From Thermanaerosceptrum fracticalcis (GTDB taxonomy: Bacteria > Bacillota > Peptococcia > DRI-13), in NCBI RefSeq assembly GCF_000746025.2, contig NZ_CP045798.1:3579501-3643500 (forward strand): 64,000 nucleotides of DNA, in the 5' to 3' direction. How positions within the stretch are numbered: position 1 is the stretch's first letter; every line of letters begins with the position of its first letter. The notes below the pieces were generated by a model. It was not told the origin of the DNA. It ran no database searches and saw nothing but the letters and a program-made list of their open reading frames with translations. The translations under genes and the position numbers were made by a program. Below are positions 42,592-51,234 of the stretch, one piece after another.

Positions 42592-44013
42592 ATGAGAACA
42601 GAAAAAGACTTTTTAGGTGAAAAAGAGGTTAATAAAGAGGCTTATTGGGGAATTCATACCCAGCGGGCGCTGGACAATTTTCCTCTTTCCGGCCAGCGGG
42701 TTCATCCCCAGTTGATTAAAGCCCTGGCCCTGGTAAAAGTGGCGGCCGCCCAGGCTAATCTTGAACTGGGCTACCTGGAAGAAGAAAAAGCTCTGGCCAT
42801 TATAGAAGCAGGAATGGAGATTGCGGCAGGCAAATTATTAGACCAGTTTCCCCTTGATGCCCTGCAAGGAGGAGCAGGCACCTCCACGAACATGAATGTT
42901 AATGAGGTCCTGGCCAACCGGGCTACGGAATTACTGGGCGGGCAGAAAGGGACATATCTGGTAGATTCCTGTAATGACGTTAATATGCATCAATCTACTA
43001 ATGATGTGTTTCCCACCGCCTTAAGGATTGCTGCCATTCAACTGCTGTTACCTTTAAGCCAGGCCATGGCTGAATTGCAGAATGCCCTGCAGGAGAAAGA
43101 GGCTGAGTTTGCGGGGATCATTAAGCCCGGGAGGACTCAACTGCAAGATGCTGTGCCTATTACCTTGGGGCAAGAGTTCAGCGCTTATGCCCAGGCCATA
43201 GCCCGGGACCGCTGGCGACTCTACAAGGTTGAGGAAAGACTGCGACAGGTAAACCTGGGGGGGACCGCCGTTGGAACGGGCATCAATACGCCTAAGGAGT
43301 ATATTTATCTGGTGATAGAAAAGTTAAGACAGTATACCTCCCTGGGCTTAGCCAGGGCGGAAAATATGATAGACCTGACCCAGAATGCTGATGTCTTTGT
43401 GGAAGTTTCAGGGCTCTTGAAGGCAGCAGCCGTCAACCTGGGGAAAATAGCCTCTGACCTGCGGTTGTTATCTTCCGGTCCCCATACAGGTTTAGGCGAA
43501 ATTCAACTTCCTGAAGTCCAGGCTGGGTCCAGTATCATGCCGGGAAAAGTAAACCCTGTGATACCGGAAGCCGTTAACCAGGCAGCTTTTCAGGTGATTG
43601 CTCACGACCTGGCCGTTACGCTGGCTTGCCAGAGCGGGCAACTGGAATTAAATGCTTTTTTACCTCTGGTAGCTCATCATCTTTTGCATGCTATTGAGCT
43701 TTTAACAAACAGCGCACAGGTCTTGGCGGAAAAATGTGTGAGGGGTATTAGAGCCAATAAAGATCACTGCCAGCTCTTAGTGGAAAACAGTTTGATCATG
43801 GCTCCCGCTCTTCTACCCTATTTGGGGTATGAGAAAACTGCCGCCATAGTCAGGGAAGCCAGGCAAAAAAACATACCGATTCGCTCGGCTCTCCTCGAAT
43901 CACAGCTTATGACAGAAGAGGAAGCCGAGAGACTTTTGGATTATCGTGAGCTTACCCGTCCTGGGGTAGCCTATCATAAATTAAAAATGAAGTCTCTAGG
44001 TGGTGAAGTGTAA
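42592..44013 (+). CDS. aspA: Aspartate ammonia-lyase in the hydrogenase maturation operon
   Basis: Aspartase/fumarase superfamily enzyme, 473 aa, that splits aspartate to fumarate and ammonia. The signature loop GSSIMPGKVNP is at about residues 313-323; GAGTSTNMNVNEVLANRA and HQSTNDVFPTALRIAA are the other active-site segments. Overall similarity is to aspartase rather than class II fumarase (MRTEKDFLGEKEV start), but this was judged by eye. It lies between hydG and hydF with a stop/start overlap (TAATG), so it is fully embedded in the operon. It may supply ammonium for the bridging dithiolate ligand of the H-cluster. Confidence 0.88.
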   Translation: MRTEKDFLGEKEVNKEAYWGIHTQRALDNFPLSGQRVHPQLIKALALVKVAAAQANLELGYLEEEKALAIIEAGMEIAAGKLLDQFPLDALQGGAGTSTNMNVNEVLANRATELLGGQKGTYLVDSCNDVNMHQSTNDVFPTALRIAAIQLLLPLSQAMAELQNALQEKEAEFAGIIKPGRTQLQDAVPITLGQEFSAYAQAIARDRWRLYKVEERLRQVNLGGTAVGTGINTPKEYIYLVIEKLRQYTSLGLARAENMIDLTQNADVFVEVSGLLKAAAVNLGKIASDLRLLSSGPHTGLGEIQLPEVQAGSSIMPGKVNPVIPEAVNQAAFQVIAHDLAVTLACQSGQLELNAFLPLVAHHLLHAIELLTNSAQVLAEKCVRGIRANKDHCQLLVENSLIMAPALLPYLGYEKTAAIVREARQKNIPIRSALLESQLMTEEEAERLLDYRELTRPGVAYHKLKMKSLGGEV

Positions 44014-45242
44014 TGCAGAGTACTTCCAAGGGAACCCGGCTTCATATCGCTTTATTGGGGCGTCGCAATGCGGGCAAATCGACTTTACTTAATGCCTTAA
44101 CCAACCAGGAAGTTGCCCTGGTTTCGGAAATACCGGGAACTACCACGGATCCCGTCTATAAAGCTATGGAATTATTGCCGCTTGGCCCGGTGTTGTTTAT
44201 TGATACGGCAGGTATTGATGACGAGGGTATTCTCGGTAGCATGAGAGTGCAGAAGACTTATGAAGTTTTAGACAAGACGGATGTTGCCCTTTTGGTTATC
44301 GATGCAGTTCAGGGTATGAGTGAATACGAAAACAGTCTGTTAAAAATTTGTAAGGAGAAGGCCATACCCCTTCTTTTGGTGTTAAATAAAGAAGATCTTT
44401 TCAACGATGCTGCAAAGGAAACTTTCTTACAGGAGTATCAAAAGGATATTGGTGATACTCCCTGCTACTGGGTTAGTGCGGCCACTAAAAAAGGTATACC
44501 CCAGTTAAAACAGCACCTCCTGAAAATCAGCCCGGGTGATTGGGTGGCTCCGGCCATTGTCGGGGATTTGTTGCAGCCCGGGGACCTGGTGGTACTGGTG
44601 GTCCCTATTGACATGGCTGCTCCCAAGGGACGTCTGATCTTACCTCAAGTACAAACTATTCGGGATATCCTGGACCACGATTGTTTTACCTTGGTCTGTA
44701 AAGAGCACGAACTGAAGAAAGCTTTACAGGAACTGAAAGCACCGCCCAAACTGGTAGTTACCGATTCTCAGGTCTTTATGAAGGTGGCAGCAGACACTCC
44801 CCCTGATGTAAGTCTGACATCTTTTTCCATTCTAATGGCCAGGTATAAAGGGGATTTGCTTACTTTAGCCCAGGGGGCCAAGGCGATCGATCATTTAAAG
44901 CCGGGAGACAAAATCCTTATCGCGGAAGCCTGCACCCATCATCAACAGCCCGATGATATTGGCAAGGTGAAGATTCCCCGCTGGCTGAGGCAAACGGTAG
45001 GTGGAGAATTAACAATAGATTTTTCCCAGGGTACGGAGTTTCCCAAAAACTTGAGCGAGTATAATCTTATTGTCCACTGCGGCGGGTGTATGTTAAACCG
45101 TAAGGAAATGCTTAACCGCATCAGAAAAGTACAGGAGGCTGGTAAGCCTATTGTTAATTACGGAGTGTTAATTGCCCATATCCACGGTATTTTACCCAGG
45201 GCTTTGGCTCCTTTTGGTATTGACTTTTCAGCATTAGCTTGA
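44013..45242 (+). CDS. hydF: [FeFe]-hydrogenase maturation GTPase HydF
   Basis: GTPase scaffold on which the 2Fe subcluster is assembled and handed to HydA, 409 aa. P-loop GRRNAGKSTLLNAL near residues 16-29, switch PGTTTDP, DTAGID and NKED. C-terminal Fe-S ligands are C307 (ACTHHQ), C356 and C359 (HCGGCML), as in other HydF proteins. Last gene of the operon. The hydrogenase structural gene itself is not in the window. Confidence 0.95.
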   Translation: MQSTSKGTRLHIALLGRRNAGKSTLLNALTNQEVALVSEIPGTTTDPVYKAMELLPLGPVLFIDTAGIDDEGILGSMRVQKTYEVLDKTDVALLVIDAVQGMSEYENSLLKICKEKAIPLLLVLNKEDLFNDAAKETFLQEYQKDIGDTPCYWVSAATKKGIPQLKQHLLKISPGDWVAPAIVGDLLQPGDLVVLVVPIDMAAPKGRLILPQVQTIRDILDHDCFTLVCKEHELKKALQELKAPPKLVVTDSQVFMKVAADTPPDVSLTSFSILMARYKGDLLTLAQGAKAIDHLKPGDKILIAEACTHHQQPDDIGKVKIPRWLRQTVGGELTIDFSQGTEFPKNLSEYNLIVHCGGCMLNRKEMLNRIRKVQEAGKPIVNYGVLIAHIHGILPRALAPFGIDFSALA

Positions 45243-45243
45243 T

Positions 45244-45299
45244 GTATACAATATTTTTTGCCCAAAACAGTAGCAAAACACTAACCCCGGTGCTATACT
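45244..45299 (+). promoter_or_regulatory. Promoter/operator region of micro-gene 1
   Basis: GTATACAAT at 45244 and an extended -10 box TGCTATACT (45291-45299), exactly 37 bases before the ATG. The layout is duplicated for micro-gene 2. Confidence 0.55.
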
Positions 45300-45335
45300 A
45301 TACACAAATAACAGTATGACTGGGGGCAGGAAAAC

Positions 45336-45443
45336 ATGTATACAATTACACATAAAGATGTAATTGCTGCTGATAGAGAGCATGAGCTGATGTGGGAACT
45401 AATGCTGGCAGAAATGGAACGCTGCCTGGGAGCAGAGCACTAA
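45336..45443 (+). CDS. Micro-protein 1 (35 aa), tandem paralogue
   Basis: Short gene preceded by GGGGGCAGG and an extended -10 promoter, followed by its own terminator. The peptide starts MYTITHKDVI and ends LMLAEMERCLGAEH; it shares MYTI at the start and LAEMER-x-L-x-AEH at the end with the next micro-gene. The second half should form an acidic amphipathic helix. No signal peptide or membrane segment. I do not recognise the family. The duplicated gene structure, not the length, argues that it is real. Confidence 0.62.
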   Translation: MYTITHKDVIAADREHELMWELMLAEMERCLGAEH

Positions 45444-45467
45444 AACTAAATGGTTAATTGAGGAGTT

Positions 45468-45497
45468 AGTCCGGTCACTGCCGGACTTTAATTTTTG
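45468..45497 (+). terminator. Terminator of micro-gene 1
   Basis: AGTCCGG / CCGGACT stem, 6-base loop, followed by TTAATTTTT. Confidence 0.75.
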
Positions 45498-45515
45498 AAA
45501 AGTTATTGTAAACAC

Positions 45516-45570
45516 GTATACAATATTTTTGCGAAAGAACCTGGTAAAAATGAAATTATGGTGTTATACT
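45516..45570 (+). promoter_or_regulatory. Promoter/operator region of micro-gene 2
   Basis: GTATACAAT at 45516 and extended -10 box TGTTATACT (45562-45570), again exactly 37 bases before the ATG. Confidence 0.55.
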
Positions 45571-45606
45571 ATACATAAATCACTGTATGACGGGAGGCAA
45601 TAAAAC

Positions 45607-45708
45607 ATGTATACAATTATGCAAAACGCCGATGAACACAGTTTCAATGAAGTGATGGAAGAAATTTACCTGGCGGAAATGGAGCGGAATCTTGTTGCCG
45701 AACATTAA
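45607..45708 (+). CDS. Micro-protein 2 (33 aa), tandem paralogue
   Basis: Second copy of the micro-gene: ribosome site CGGGAGG, ATG within TGTATACA, peptide MYTIMQNADEHSF at the start and YLAEMERNLVAEH at the end. Middle parts of the two peptides have diverged while both ends and all upstream spacing are kept. Its own terminator follows. Function unknown; monocistronic, acidic, cytoplasmic. Confidence 0.62.
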   Translation: MYTIMQNADEHSFNEVMEEIYLAEMERNLVAEH

Positions 45709-45732
45709 ACTGAATAGGGTACCTTGCGCATA

Positions 45733-45766
45733 AAAAGACTCCGGCTTAGAGGCACGGAGTCTTTTG
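45733..45766 (+). terminator. Terminator of micro-gene 2
   Basis: AAAAGACTCCG / CGGAGTCTTTT stem with an 11-base loop and a T-run. Confidence 0.85.
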
Positions 45767-45771
45767 CATTT

Positions 45772-45862
45772 GCGACAATGGGGACGGTTCTATTTTGTCG
45801 CAGTGAACATTTTTGCGACAATGGGGACGGTTCTATTTTGTCGCAGTGAACATTTGCGATAA
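45772..45862. repeat. Two tandem REP-like palindromes (GCGACAA...TTGTCGC)
   Basis: Two identical 30-base units at 45772-45801 and 45815-45844, each starting GCGACAATGGGGACGG and ending TATTTTGTCGC, separated by AGTGAACATTTTT, with a partial third (AGTGAACATTTGCGA). Related elements lie at 53.8, 54.07 and 61.9-62.06 kb. They resemble repeats mobilised by REP-associated Y1 transposases, but no transposase is in the window. Confidence 0.8.
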
Positions 45863-45909
45863 GCATTTTATTTTAGAAAGAGGGAAGTGCGAGGTGGCAT
45901 AACCCGTAT

Positions 45910-47085
45910 TCAGGGTTTGTGTCTTGTTACAAATTCACCCATGCGTCGGGCGGCTTCCCGTATTTTTTCCCCTTCCTGTACCAGGCCAATACGAATATAG
46001 CCCTCACCGCACTGGCCGAAAGCAATTCCGGGAACCACCGCTACCCCTGCTTCCCGTAACAAATCCATGGCGAATTTCTCCGAAGAATTGAAAAATGAGG
46101 GCAGTTTAGCCCAGGCGAACATGGAGGCTTTGGGTTTATTGATTTTCCAGCCGTATTTCGCCAGCTCTTCCACCAAGACATCTCTCCTGTGTTCATAAGC
46201 TTTGGCATTAGCCCTGACACATTCCTGGGAACCCGAGAGCGCTTCTACTGCCGCTAATTGCACCGGGCGGAAGATACCATAGTCGATGTTGCTTTTTACC
46301 AGACGCAGGGCATCAATGACGGCGGCATTCCCCACGATGAAACCTAAACGGCAGCCTGCCAGGTTATAAGTCTTGGAAATGGAATGAAATTCAACGCCAA
46401 CTTCTTTAGCGCCGGGAACCTCTAAAAAGCTTACATTTTTAAAGCCGTCATAAGAGAGCTCAGAATAAGCAAAATCGTGGCACACGATAATATCATGCTG
46501 CCTGGCGAAGGATACGACACCGGCAAAAAAGTCTTTATTAGCTGTGGCAGCCAGGGGATTGCTGGGATAGTTCAGGATCATGATTTTGGCTTTTTGGCAA
46601 ATGTCCTGGGGAATTTCACTTAAATCCGGCAGAAAATTATTTTCTTCCCTGAGAGGCATGGGATAGAGAATTCCTCCCGCCAATAAAGCCCCACTCTGGT
46701 AGATGGGGTAGCCAGGATCAGGTACGAGAACTATATCGCCCGGGTCTACGGCAGCCCAGAAGATGTGGGCTAAACCATCCTGGGAACCCATCAACGATAA
46801 AATTTCTTTATCCGGATCAAGGTTAACCTGGTAATAGGTTTTATACCAATTTGCTATAGTTTGTTTTAAAGAAGGTATGCCTTCCGTTAAGGTATACCCA
46901 TAGTTCTTATCGTTTTCTGCTGCTTCAATCAGGGCTTTTTTGACATGGGGAGGAGGAGGCATATCGGGGCTGCCCACGCTTAAGTCAATCACATCTTTAC
47001 CGGACTGGAGAACCTGCGTTTTCACTTCGCTGATTTTTGAAAAAATACCGGGCTGCAGTTTGTTAAGTCTGGAAGCACCAATCAT
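45910..47085 (-). CDS. PLP aminotransferase, LL-diaminopimelate aminotransferase-like
   Basis: Class I/II aminotransferase, 391 aa. DLSVGSPDMPPPPHV, NYGYTLTEGIPSLKQTIANWY (in part), VPDPGYPIYQSG and the PLP lysine in SISKTYNLAGCRLGF are seen; RIGLVQ carries the substrate Arg. The sequence style is that of DapL-type LL-diaminopimelate aminotransferases common in Clostridia, but substrate assignment by eye is uncertain and alanine or aspartate aminotransferase is possible. ATG at 47085 follows AAGGAG; the ORF could extend upstream only past this ribosome site. Confidence 0.78.
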   Translation of the reverse strand: MIGASRLNKLQPGIFSKISEVKTQVLQSGKDVIDLSVGSPDMPPPPHVKKALIEAAENDKNYGYTLTEGIPSLKQTIANWYKTYYQVNLDPDKEILSLMGSQDGLAHIFWAAVDPGDIVLVPDPGYPIYQSGALLAGGILYPMPLREENNFLPDLSEIPQDICQKAKIMILNYPSNPLAATANKDFFAGVVSFARQHDIIVCHDFAYSELSYDGFKNVSFLEVPGAKEVGVEFHSISKTYNLAGCRLGFIVGNAAVIDALRLVKSNIDYGIFRPVQLAAVEALSGSQECVRANAKAYEHRRDVLVEELAKYGWKINKPKASMFAWAKLPSFFNSSEKFAMDLLREAGVAVVPGIAFGQCGEGYIRIGLVQEGEKIREAARRMGEFVTRHKP

Positions 47086-47306
47086 TTCTTTCCGCTCCTT
47101 AACCAAATTATTCAATTAACCTTTCTACTTTTATGTGTTGAATTCCTTTTTCCTCTGTAAAATTTCAGTTGTTGGAGGAGTGAAAATATTTTATATTATA
47201 AAATTTAACTAAAATAGAGGAATACGGAAAATGGTGTAGAAAAATGTAATTAATGGTAGTATATAGCAGTGGCGTTATGGAGCATGTAGAAATATGGGGG
47301 ATAAAA

Positions 47307-48875
47307 ATGAACTGGTTTAGTATAGTACAAGCCTTTGTCAGCAGTATACTTTTTGTCATTGTTTTCGGAGCCGCAGGCGGCTTTATCGTACTATACTGCC
47401 CACGAAAGTTTGCTGTCTGGATATGGGGTCTCATTTTTGGTTTGACGGCCATCTTTGTTTTCAATAACAAGATAGGTGTTGGAAACCGCTTGTTTTTTGA
47501 TTTTACTTACCTGATCATGTTTCTTTCAGGTTATTGGGGCGGATGGATGACCGTTCTCGTAACCGGTCTGATTGCCGGGGGTTACGGACTGGGACAGGAA
47601 ACCCTTTCATCTTATGAGTTTATCCTATTGTTTCTCTTTGGTCTAGGTGGAACTGTGCTGCGGAAGTTTTATCCGGAAATCAGGAAATGGCCTCCGGGGC
47701 TTTGGCTGGGGTTCACAGTCATTCAGGCCATTGTTCTTCTGCAAATCCGGTGGGATAATTACAGGCAAATGGGCCCGGCCCAGATCAGCTATGTCATTCT
47801 TTTAATTTTTCTGGGTTTCTATCTTAGTCTTAAATTTTTCTTTTATGTACAGGAAAAACTGTGCAGGGTGTTTTTTTTAGATGAGTCTTTAAAAAAGAGT
47901 AATCTTTATCTGGCTGTCTTCGATGACCGGGGGCGACCGCTTTTTTTGAGCGAAAATCTCAAGGAGAATAACAGCGTGAAAGAAGCTGTGAAGGAACAGC
48001 TTTTTCCGGAGACGGGAAATTTCCCCCTCGAAATACATAGGAGAGGAATGCATATTAATCGAGAACTTAATATTTTAACGGTGGAAGGTAAGCGTACCCT
48101 CTCCCTGGATGCCCAGGCAACCGCCTTACCCCGCGGGGATATGGGAGTTATGGCCGTTTTATTTGATATTACTGAACGAAAGCAGATAGAAAGAGACGAC
48201 CTCTATTTAGAGCGTGTTAATTTAGTGGGAGAGATGGCTGCCGGTATCGCTCATGAAATTAGAAATCCCATGACGACGATTGCCGGTTTCTTACAATTCT
48301 TGAAAACCAAACCGGAATTCAAAGGTTATCAAAACAATTTTGAATTGATGTTACAAGAAATAAAAAGGATTAACCTGATTATTAATGATTTTCTTGCCTG
48401 TGCCCGGCATAAGCCTGTTGATTTCAAGGTACAGAACCTTAACGCCATCGTGGCGGCAGTAGCTCCCCTCATCCAGGTGGAAGCGGTATTTAGCAATAAA
48501 TATCTGAAGGTTGAATTGGGTGATATTCCCGACCTTACCTTAGATGAGAATGAAATCCGGGAGCTAATTTTTAACCTGGCCCGCAATGGTTTGGAAGCTA
48601 TGGAGGCAGGGGGCAACCTTACCATAAAAACTTTCCGTGATGAAGGGGAGGTTGTCCTGGTAATCCAGGATGAAGGGCCTGGTATGGCCCCGGAGATTAT
48701 GGAGAAACTGGGAACTCCTTTTCTAACTACCAAGGATGGACGTACGGGACTGGGGTTAGCCTTATGTTACAGCATAGCTGGCCGCCACAACGCTACAATT
48801 CGCGTGGAAACCTCTGCCAGTGGGACAATCTTTTATGTCAGGTTCCCTTTTAATGGTTCTTATAAGTTTTCTTAA
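47307..48875 (+). CDS. Membrane sensor histidine kinase (sporulation-kinase-like)
   Basis: Sensor kinase, 522 aa. Residues 1-185 contain about six hydrophobic helices of the LytS/5TM type (FVIVFGAAGGFIVLYCP, LIMFLSGYWGGWMTVLVTGLIAGGYGLG in part). A degenerate PAS domain ends in VLFDITERKQIERD. The phosphoacceptor is His316 in AGIAHEIRNPMTTIAGFLQFL (in part), the form found in KinA-E-type kinases that feed Spo0A. ATPase boxes are NLARNGLEAM, DEGPGMAPEIMEKLGTPF and GLGLALCYSIAGRH. No response regulator is adjacent, which is normal for orphan sporulation kinases. Confidence 0.88.
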   Translation: MNWFSIVQAFVSSILFVIVFGAAGGFIVLYCPRKFAVWIWGLIFGLTAIFVFNNKIGVGNRLFFDFTYLIMFLSGYWGGWMTVLVTGLIAGGYGLGQETLSSYEFILLFLFGLGGTVLRKFYPEIRKWPPGLWLGFTVIQAIVLLQIRWDNYRQMGPAQISYVILLIFLGFYLSLKFFFYVQEKLCRVFFLDESLKKSNLYLAVFDDRGRPLFLSENLKENNSVKEAVKEQLFPETGNFPLEIHRRGMHINRELNILTVEGKRTLSLDAQATALPRGDMGVMAVLFDITERKQIERDDLYLERVNLVGEMAAGIAHEIRNPMTTIAGFLQFLKTKPEFKGYQNNFELMLQEIKRINLIINDFLACARHKPVDFKVQNLNAIVAAVAPLIQVEAVFSNKYLKVELGDIPDLTLDENEIRELIFNLARNGLEAMEAGGNLTIKTFRDEGEVVLVIQDEGPGMAPEIMEKLGTPFLTTKDGRTGLGLALCYSIAGRHNATIRVETSASGTIFYVRFPFNGSYKFS

Positions 48876-48939
48876 TAGGAATGTTTTGTGTGATATGTTA
48901 TGATATTTTTATTATACTGTTTTGTATGGTGGTGGGGAA

Positions 48940-49644
48940 ATGTCCAACAAGGAATTCAGTACAGGGATGAAAGCGGCAGTTCCTGTCGTTTTAGGCTATG
49001 TCCCTATAGGATTAGCGTTCGGTGTTTTAGCGGCCCAGGGCGGTCTTTCTCCCTGGGATGTGTTTTTTATGTCTTTGCTTGTCTATGCCGGTTCTTCCCA
49101 GTTTATCGCCGTGGGCTTAATAGGGGCGGGAGCATCCTGGGGGACCATTGTCTTCACAACTTTTCTCGTTAATTCCCGGCATATCTTAATGAGCGCATCC
49201 TTAGTACCATATCTTAAAAAGTTTACCAGCCCTATTCTGTCGGTTATCGGTTTTGGTATTACCGATGAAACTTTTGCTGTGGCCATGGGTGATCTTGTGA
49301 AAGAAAGCAAAGGTCCCAGCTATTTCCTGGGTTTGAATCTTGCTTCACAGTTAGCCTGGATTGTAAGCACCGTTTCCGGCGCTGTAGTGGGTAATGTTAT
49401 TCCCAACCCCGAAGCCTTCGGTTTTAATTTTGCTTTACCGGCCATGTTTATCGGTTTACTGGTGATGCAGATGCGTGAGCGAATCAGCAGTGTCATTGCT
49501 GTCATTGCCATCATTTTATCCCTTTATTTTAAGTATCTTATACCAGGCAACTGGAATGTCATTTTAGCTACAGTCATTACGGCAACGATAGGAGTGATTA
49601 TAGAAGAATGGATACTAAAGTCTTCGCAATCATCCTCGGCATGA
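48940..49644 (+). CDS. azlC: Branched-chain amino acid exporter large subunit AzlC
   Basis: Membrane protein of 234 aa, AzlC/LIV-E family. VVLGYVPIGLAFGVLAAQGG, SLLVYAGSSQFIAVGLI and SRHILMSASLVPYL are characteristic. Exports branched-chain amino acids (and analogues such as azaleucine) with AzlD. ATG at 48940 follows GGTGGGG. Overlaps azlD by 37 bases. Confidence 0.92.
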   Translation: MSNKEFSTGMKAAVPVVLGYVPIGLAFGVLAAQGGLSPWDVFFMSLLVYAGSSQFIAVGLIGAGASWGTIVFTTFLVNSRHILMSASLVPYLKKFTSPILSVIGFGITDETFAVAMGDLVKESKGPSYFLGLNLASQLAWIVSTVSGAVVGNVIPNPEAFGFNFALPAMFIGLLVMQMRERISSVIAVIAIILSLYFKYLIPGNWNVILATVITATIGVIIEEWILKSSQSSSA

Positions 49645-49934
49645 TGTTAGTCACCTATATTCCCCGTATGCTTCCCCTGGTTGTGCTCTCTAAATGTGAC
49701 ATCCCGCCTCTTGTGTTAAGGTGGCTTAAATTTATCCCGGTGGCTGTGTTAGCCTCCCTCTTGGGACCGGAAATCCTCCTTGCAGATAATACCCTAAATC
49801 TATCTTTAAATAACACTTATCTTCTGGCTGCTTTACCATCTTTACTGGTGGCCGCAACCAGCAAAAATCTTTTTTTAACTGTTTTTACCGGCATGGGTGC
49901 TATGGTTATACTTACCAGGTTTATATTTCAATAG
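49608..49934 (+). CDS. azlD: Branched-chain amino acid exporter small subunit AzlD
   Basis: Small four-helix membrane partner of AzlC, 108 aa. VTYIPRMLPLVVL and LRWLKFIPVAVLASLLGPEIL are family hallmarks. The 37-base overlap with azlC implies translational coupling. A terminator follows directly. Confidence 0.92.
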   Translation: MDTKVFAIILGMMLVTYIPRMLPLVVLSKCDIPPLVLRWLKFIPVAVLASLLGPEILLADNTLNLSLNNTYLLAALPSLLVAATSKNLFLTVFTGMGAMVILTRFIFQ

Positions 49935-49944
49935 AGATTTTCAA

Positions 49945-49976
49945 AGAGCCATCTTTTTAGGGAGGGCTCTTTTTTA
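49945..49976 (+). terminator. Terminator of azlCD
   Basis: AGAGCC / GGCTCT stem followed by TTTTTTAA. Confidence 0.8.
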
Positions 49977-50093
49977 ATGGAATTTCTATGAAAAAAATTC
50001 ATAATGCCTATTCCAATTATAATATATTGTTATTTGACGTATACCCGGAACTGTCTGACAATAGTATTGTTAAAAGGCAAGGGGGGAGCAAAA

Positions 50094-51233
50094 TTGCTCT
50101 ATTTTGATAATGCGGCTACCACCTGGCCCAAACCGGAGGAGGTATACCGGGCCCATGACCAGGCATTAAGGCAGGGCGGCAATGCGGGAAGAGGAGTCCA
50201 CCAGGCTTCCCTGGCTGCAAGCCGGACACTTTTTCGTACCCGGGATAGCCTGGCCCGGCTGTTTAAGATCAAAGAGCGAGACAGGATTATCTTTACCCAA
50301 AATGTCACCGAGTCTTTAAATCTGGCTCTCCAGGGGATCTTAAACCCCGGTGACCATGTCCTGGTTAGCTCCCTGGAACATAATGCGGTGATTCGTCCCC
50401 TGGAATACTTGAAAAGCCGGGGGGTTAGTTATTCCGTAGTACCCTGTTCACCCGAGGGTGAACTGGATTTGCAAGTATGCGAGCAATACATAAAGCCTAA
50501 AACGAAACTGATGTGTTTTACCCATGCTTCCAATGTCCTGGGCACCATTCTCCCGGTTCGTGAATTAGGCCGGTTCGCCAGAAAGCATGAACTGTTGTTC
50601 ATGGTGGATGCGGCCCAGAGCGCAGGGGTTATTCCCATTGATGTAGAGGAGATGAACATTGACCTGCTGGCGTTTACGGGTCATAAAGGACTTTTGGGAC
50701 CGCCGGGTACCGGAGGCTTGTTTGTGCGGGAAGGAATTGTCTTGCGGCCTTTAATTTACGGGGGAACGGGAACCCATTCCGCTTCTTTGTCCCAGCCTGA
50801 ATTGTGGCCTGAAGGGTTGGAAAGCGGCACAAGAAACGTACCGGGTTTAGCCGGGCTCAATGCAGGTGTGGAGTACATTCTTGAGCGGGGAATAGCTTCC
50901 CTTCGCCGGCATGAGCTGGAACTAATGAATTTACTGCTGTCTGGACTGGAGAGTATCCCCGGTATCAGGATATTAGGACCCCGGGAGCCTGAAAAACGGG
51001 TAGGTCTGGTTTCCTGTGTCTTTTTGTGCCATTCTGCTGATAAGATTGCTTCCTTGCTGGATAGAAAGTATGGCATTATTACCCGGGCAGGATTACATTG
51101 TGCGCCCCTGGCCCACAAAACAGCAGGAACTGATACGCAGGGAGCCCTGCGGATCAGTCTGGGGATCTACCATACCGAGGAAGATATAAAGACCCTACTG
51201 GCTGCCCTTGAGGAATTATTAAGGGGGGAATAG
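50094..51233 (+). CDS. Cysteine desulfurase-like PLP enzyme of the selenium-associated group
   Basis: Class V aminotransferase, 379 aa, cysteine desulfurase fold. YFDNAATTWPKPEEV start, SLEHNAVIRPL, PLP Lys198 in TGHKGLLGPPGTGG, GTRNVPG and catalytic Cys336 in RAGLHCAPLAH. The short GLHCAP active-site loop belongs to the subgroup that accompanies DUF3343 and YedF, thought to handle sulfur or selenium rather than bulk Fe-S assembly. TTG at 50094 is chosen because GGGGGAG lies 6 bases upstream. One base separates it from the DUF3343 gene. Confidence 0.85.
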   Translation: MLYFDNAATTWPKPEEVYRAHDQALRQGGNAGRGVHQASLAASRTLFRTRDSLARLFKIKERDRIIFTQNVTESLNLALQGILNPGDHVLVSSLEHNAVIRPLEYLKSRGVSYSVVPCSPEGELDLQVCEQYIKPKTKLMCFTHASNVLGTILPVRELGRFARKHELLFMVDAAQSAGVIPIDVEEMNIDLLAFTGHKGLLGPPGTGGLFVREGIVLRPLIYGGTGTHSASLSQPELWPEGLESGTRNVPGLAGLNAGVEYILERGIASLRRHELELMNLLLSGLESIPGIRILGPREPEKRVGLVSCVFLCHSADKIASLLDRKYGIITRAGLHCAPLAHKTAGTDTQGALRISLGIYHTEEDIKTLLAALEELLRGE

Positions 51234-51234
51234 G

